Assembly (NCBI GenBank): GCA_038380795.1
Contig: CM076262.1
Span: 70,700,629-70,764,628, forward strand
Reading direction: 5' to 3'
Origin: Pyrocephalus nanus
Lineage: Eukaryota > Chordata > Aves > Passeriformes > Tyrannidae
DNA: 64,000 nucleotides
Made by a program: the position numbers and the translations under genes. The notes under the pieces were generated by a model. That model saw only the letters and a program-made list of their open reading frames with translations. It ran no database searches and was not told the origin of the DNA. Positions 59,718 through 64,000 of this stretch are shown here, in pieces. Every line of letters starts with the position of its first letter. Position 1 is the first letter of the stretch.

Positions 59718-61365
59718 GTCATCCGACACCAACTCGAGACCGAAAATGAATTTTTTTTAACCCCCCTTTCGAAGTTGCCCCGTGCTCTCTGCCGAACACA
59801 ACCGTGGGCCTCTACAGATGGTGCCCAGGTTCAGAGCAGCAGCTCCCGGGTGTTTCACGCCATAATGTTGGCAAAGAAAGAGCAAGGGAATATGCCCTTA
59901 TGCCTTTGGTAAGGGAGCAAGTGCTCCTAGGAGGAGATTGTGAAATTCAGGTCGACATAACCCAGTTGAAGGCCGCTATGAGAAATTATGATGATGATGA
60001 TGTGCCAGAGTCTTTGGTTTTTTGTGGCAGCTTTATTGGGAACAAAGCCTACAGGGCACATTGCAGACTTTGGGGGCCAGAAGGGAGTATTTTGCAAAGG
60101 GAATCGGAGTCTTTGGGCTGTAACTGGATCCCCACACCCCTCTTGCCATCCAGATGGAATGGCAGGGCCAGGCCCCACGCAAAGCAATGGCTCTGCTGAC
60201 CCCACAGCCTGGCACAGGGGTGGGTATTGCCTTGGCAAAGGCCACATGGCTGCTCCCTGCTGCTGGCCATGGCAGCAAGCCTGCTCCCTGCTTCCCAAGG
60301 CAACAGGACGGCTGTGACAGTGCCCTTGTCCACCACAAGCCACTGCCAAAGGATGTCAGCTGGCTCCCACCACCAGGGCACAGTTTTATTCCAGCAGATT
60401 CGGTTAAAATTTGGAAGAGAAGACGTTCATCTCTTCCAGTCAGCCTTGCCATCCCCACAGTCAGTTTAACAGGCTATGGATGGTTTCAAACTCCAGCCAA
60501 GGGGGTGAAGATCGTGCAGTAATTTACCACAAGAAGGGCTGTGAGAAAAACCTCCTGCTTGTAAGCAAGTCAGATATTGGATGTCGATGATCTACAACAT
60601 TTAAACGGAGTTATTAAGTCATAGGGATGAGAGACTGCCCGTTTGACCATGCTCCTACACAATTAGCTGGTTGATTTGGCTTCTCAGGTGGTTCTGGACG
60701 TGCTCAGGTCTCACCTCGCCTGAGTGGCAGCAGACAAAGGGGGAGACATGGAGATGGGTGTCAAGGAGTAAGAAACTTACTGTAGGAAAAAAAAAAAAAA
60801 AGGTAATTTTTGGCTGTTTGCAGCAAGAGAAACATGTTGAAATAGCGAAGTTATAAAGGCTATTTGTCTTGTGCCTCGCAGCTTTCTGCCTTTCGGACTA
60901 GAAAAAAATGAGAGCGGGCAAGTGTGAGCTGATGATAGCAACACACTGCTGCACATTTAAAATCCCTGCAGCTCCGAGATTCCTTTGAGTCAGCTTTTGG
61001 GTGATTTTGTGCAAATATGGGACACTCAGGATGGGCACCTGCAAACAGGAGCCAGGCTGCCGGTCGCTCCTGCGGGCATCCCGGGACAGCAGCGAGGTTA
61101 GCGGCCTTAAATTTCAGTTTTCTCCCCTTAAAAATAAACCTGGCAGCCCTCCTTAAAAAAAACAAGCACACCCTTTTCAATGGAAGCATCCTTGTCTCCA
61201 GGTGCTTTTGTCACAGCAGCGGTAAAAGGGAAGAGCTGAATTCACTTGCAGGCCACACTGTGAGCCCGCTGATGTCTGTGCAGACAGTGCCGAGGGAGAT
61301 GCTTCCTCCCTGAAATGCCTCTTGAATTAAAATGTACCTTTGGGGAAAGCATTTTTTATTTAAAG

Positions 61366-61406
61366 AAAAAAAAAAAAAAAAAAAGAAGAGAAAAAAAAAA
61401 AAAAAA
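61366..61406. repeat. Interrupted poly-A tract
   Basis: Nineteen As, then GAAGAG, then sixteen As. It is the first of three A/T tracts within 0.7 kb. Confidence 0.9.
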
Positions 61407-61863
61407 GAACCCTGGCATTAGCCCATGCAAAACTGCTCCTATTTGGGCTTAGGAGCTTAATGCTGGTTCGGGGGCTTTTTGTTTTTCAGTATGACTGTGA
61501 TTTTGGGTTGAAAGCTGCACGAATCCCCGTTTTCTCTTAGGATATCCTTTTTGCAGGACCATCTAATGAACCTAGTAGCAAGCAGCTCCTTTCTATTTAA
61601 CTTTAAACTCATTCTAAATAGAAAAAAAAGCTGATTCTACTCAAGGCCACAGCAAGTTGGTATAACAAGTGCACAGGAGAAACAGCACACTCTATTTAAT
61701 ATGATTTTTCTTATTCATTAATTAGCAGGCTTTTTCTCACTAAGAAGAGGCCTCATTTTCATCCTCATAAATACTGACTTTTTGTAATAAGCGTAGCTGG
61801 CAAAAAAAGCAAAGAAGCTCTTGTATGTTGTAGCTTACTTGTCACAGGTTTGTAGGGTGCTCC

Positions 61864-61889
61864 TTTTTTTTTTTTTTTTTTTTTTTTTT
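61864..61889. repeat. Poly-T tract (26 nt)
   Basis: An uninterrupted T run followed by CAGAAG. It resembles a pyrimidine tract plus AG, but no exon-like sequence follows. Confidence 0.9.
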
Positions 61890-62030
61890 CAGAAGACCAA
61901 ACATTTCTTTAGCCTGAGTTGAGAGAGTGATTTTAGGCTGGTTTTGCCTTCCATCCTCAATCCTCTCACCTAGAAAGCCCTCAGGGTCTCTCTCTAAACG
62001 TGCTACTTGAAAGAGTTACATTGAAAACAT

Positions 62031-62066
62031 AAAAAAAAAAAGAAAAAAAAAAAAAAAAGAAAAAAA
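62031..62066. repeat. Interrupted poly-A tract
   Basis: As interrupted by single Gs over 36 nt, the third A/T tract in the 61.3-62.1 kb cluster. Confidence 0.9.
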
Positions 62067-62299
62067 TTGCAAAAAATGGCAATCTGACCCATTATGCTGA
62101 ACAGAACAATTTGTGCCTGAAATAAAAAAAATCCTTGCTTTCATTGCTGGATTCAGCCTTCATCCACTCAGGACTGTACTGATGCCATGTCAAGAAATGG
62201 ATGCACACCCCATCCAAGACCACCAGCCTGGGTTTCCCAGCAGTCTTCAATTCAGAACACACATTTCTCCCCCTTCAGCACCTAAAATAAGTGAGACAG

Positions 62300-62325
62300 A
62301 CATATATAAAATGACACACTTTATT
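62300..62325 (-). terminator. Candidate minus-strand polyadenylation site (possible ITPR2 3' end)
   Basis: On the minus strand a perfect AATAAA (complement of 62320-62325) is followed directly by GTGTGTCATTTTATATATG, a GU-rich downstream element. In other vertebrates ITPR2 lies downstream of SSPN and converges on it, so its 3' UTR could end here. No ITPR2 coding sequence is visible, and the hexamer is common in AT-rich DNA, so the link is inference. Confidence 0.28.
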
Positions 62326-63759
62326 AAAAGTTACATTCAGCAGCCATGGACATATTTACTTAAGTAGATTTTAACTGTCAAGGAGCTTATAATTATAAAT
62401 CCCTCTAAGGCATTAAAAGCTCTTAGATGTTTTAACTTTTGCAATCATTTCGTATAAATAGGTAAGGTAAATGATGCCTGCCTAAGAAGAGGATACCCCA
62501 GCTGCATTAAACAAGGATATACATATAAACATATCTATAAAATAATGTTTTTTTGTTATAAACTCATTGGTGGGGATATTTCACAATCTTAAAGTCTTGG
62601 GTCTGGCCCTGCAACTACTACCCACACAAGCAGCCTCCTGTTCAAGTTACCCCACGTGAGTGTACAGATTGCTCACATGGATGAGAGCAGGGCAGGGCCT
62701 AAGTTTCGACAGAAACAGCAAAAATGCCAAAACTCTCGGCGAAATATATTTACAATCTGTGCAAGTAGCATCACCTACTGTCACTGATTACAGAGGTCTC
62801 TCTTGGAAAGCTTTCGACACCGGGAAGGCACCACGGCAAGGGCAAGCCAACATCTGTCAGCTCTTTGTTTTTGATGCTGCAGCTCTCGCTTCTGAGGAGC
62901 AGCACTGGGGCTCTGGAGCCTTGGGGGACATCTTTTGGGCTGCAGGACAGAGAGAGCACCAGCAGCACCCAAGCAGCAGGCCTGAGCTCAGGGCACAAAT
63001 GCATCAAGCCTCAAGTTTTCCCAGCTCCGACAGCAGAAACCTCCCTTGGTGTGCGGCGGCGCAGCTGCTTTTTCTGAGTGTAAACAAGAAAAGTGCCAAG
63101 CAATTCCAGTATTAGCCAACCACCCACCCCCCTCAATAAATAATGATAGTTTAATTTATCTTATAATTGAACTGTGCTTTATATGCCTCTAATAACCACA
63201 CATGTGAGAAAGAGGAAATTGCTGTTGCAACAGAAGCTGTGGCTGGATCTGGTGAACTGAATAAATTAATCTGAACTGATACAGCTGCAGGGTCTGAATC
63301 TCCACCAGTTTAGCACTGACTTTACATTTGTGGGCAACTCCTTTGGCTTCGTGACATACAGCAGGTCTAGTCAGAGGCAGGCAGGGCTGTGTCTTACACC
63401 AGTGGCTGGTTCCAGTGTGTGGCTGATGCAAAGTCCCAGGATTAATTCACTGCAAGTCCCTGGGTGCTAAACACTAACTGGTAAATGAAGCCCCATCCTC
63501 ACTCACCAGCGAGGCTCATGGAAGGGGTTTTCACCACCACAGCGATGCTGGAGCAGTAGCATCAAGACCTCATACCCAGCAAGCGTGAAGGAAAGGCACC
63601 CCCCAAGATTTATCCCTAAAATATTGAGGACGGCTGCTTTCCTGAGCTCTGCTTGGACCTGGCAGCTTCCCTGCCACCAGCTCACCACGCCACAGCCGCA
63701 TCTCCTCTGGCCTCGGGGGCAAAAGTGTATTATTTTTATCTCAGCCATATCACTGTCAC

Positions 63760-63760
<1 letters not shown>

Positions 63761-63794
<34 letters not shown>
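63761..63794. repeat. Poly-A tract (34 nt)
   Basis: An uninterrupted A run near the right edge. No retrocopy is recognised before it. Confidence 0.93.
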
Positions 63795-63795
<1 letters not shown>

Positions 63796-64000
63796 CAGCT
63801 TCAAGAACAGGTTTGAATTTGGCATAAAGAGAGTGAAATGCCCCTTCCTTCCCTTTACTCTACGTCTGTTGGTTTGAACTGTGCCTTAAATCAGGCACAG
63901 CAAAAACAGCATTTCTCCAGGGAGAAATGGGGAACACTGGAGCCAATATTTTCACCTTTGATCAAAATGGCATTTATAACAAAATGAAAATGTTACAGGG

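Larger units (their letters stand above)
46001..64000. other. Downstream intergenic DNA, part 2
   Basis: No coding exon is recognised. Named contents are CR1 copies at 50.4 and 54.5-55.1 kb, L3-type and old-repeat pieces at 47.0-47.25 and 57.6 kb, a CCATT pentamer array at 50.8 kb, a GTTT array at 57.4 kb, many A/T homopolymers that are dense at 61.3-62.1 kb, and an AT-rich conserved-looking block at 51.95-52.33 kb. ITPR2 is expected on the minus strand beyond or at the right edge by synteny; none of its channel or C-terminal coding sequence is seen. Confidence 0.5.

Noticed and set aside
59985..60003. ATGATGATGATG triplet run giving a DDDD peptide
   Set aside because: Only about five repeats in non-coding DNA; no significance.
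61864..61894. T26 followed by CAG as a splice acceptor
   Set aside because: No coding or conserved exon-like sequence follows; a homopolymer explains it.
62660..63115. 151-residue open frame considered as an ITPR2 or other exon
   Set aside because: Wrong strand for ITPR2 and no inositol-trisphosphate-receptor signature; the ITPR2 C-terminal motifs were sought by eye and not seen on the minus strand.
1..64000. CRISPR arrays, phage, operons, tRNA or rRNA genes
   Set aside because: No direct-repeat/spacer pattern, no prokaryotic gene organisation, and no cloverleaf or rRNA signature was recognised by eye; a tRNAscan or Infernal run would settle small RNAs.

Overview
This is vertebrate nuclear DNA, almost certainly from a bird and probably a passerine. 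It has no operons or Shine-Dalgarno-led reading frames. It has interrupted coding exons with GT/AG splice sites, several CR1 LINE 3' fragments (the dominant avian retroelement) whose sequence style fits neoavian/passerine CR1 subfamilies, no Alu/L1/B1-type repeats, and many A/T homopolymers. The species call is inference from repeat style and from the protein encoded.

One protein-coding gene can be supported: SSPN (sarcospan), on the + strand. It has three coding exons, 19614-19934, 30341-30427 and 35295-35666. All junctions are phase 0 with canonical splice sites, and together they encode 259 residues with four membrane segments. Sarcospan is the tetraspanin-like subunit of the sarcoglycan-sarcospan subcomplex within the dystrophin-glycoprotein complex of the muscle sarcolemma. 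The bird protein keeps the conserved core and the cysteine-rich extracellular loop, but has a lysine-rich N-terminal tail and a short alanine run near the C terminus. Most other ATG-to-stop frames in the window look like chance open frames in non-coding DNA; none resembles a known protein apart from a CR1 remnant.

Layout: 1-19.0 kb is 5' flank, with a CpG-rich patch near 2.3-2.85 kb carrying three CACGTG E-boxes, CR1 and L3-type remnants, and AT-rich segments that look like conserved non-coding elements. 19.0-19.6 kb is the presumed proximal promoter and 5' UTR, including a 26-nt A tract 67 bp before the start codon. 19.9-30.3 kb is intron 1 and 30.4-35.3 kb is intron 2. 35.7-64 kb is the 3' UTR plus intergenic DNA, with more CR1 copies, copies of an old unnamed amniote-type repeat, a CpG-rich patch with a perfect MEF2-type site near 40 kb, a CCATT pentamer array, a large CR1 fragment at 54.5-55.1 kb, and poly-A/T tracts. 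In other vertebrates SSPN lies between BHLHE41 (upstream) and ITPR2 (downstream, convergent). No coding exon of either was recognised, but a minus-strand polyadenylation-like signal near 62.3 kb could mark the end of ITPR2.

I found no undescribed multi-gene system. The most checkable points are the SSPN N-terminal tail, a predicted early stop if intron 2 is retained (microspan-like), the E-box cluster, the unnamed dispersed repeat, and candidate non-coding elements.
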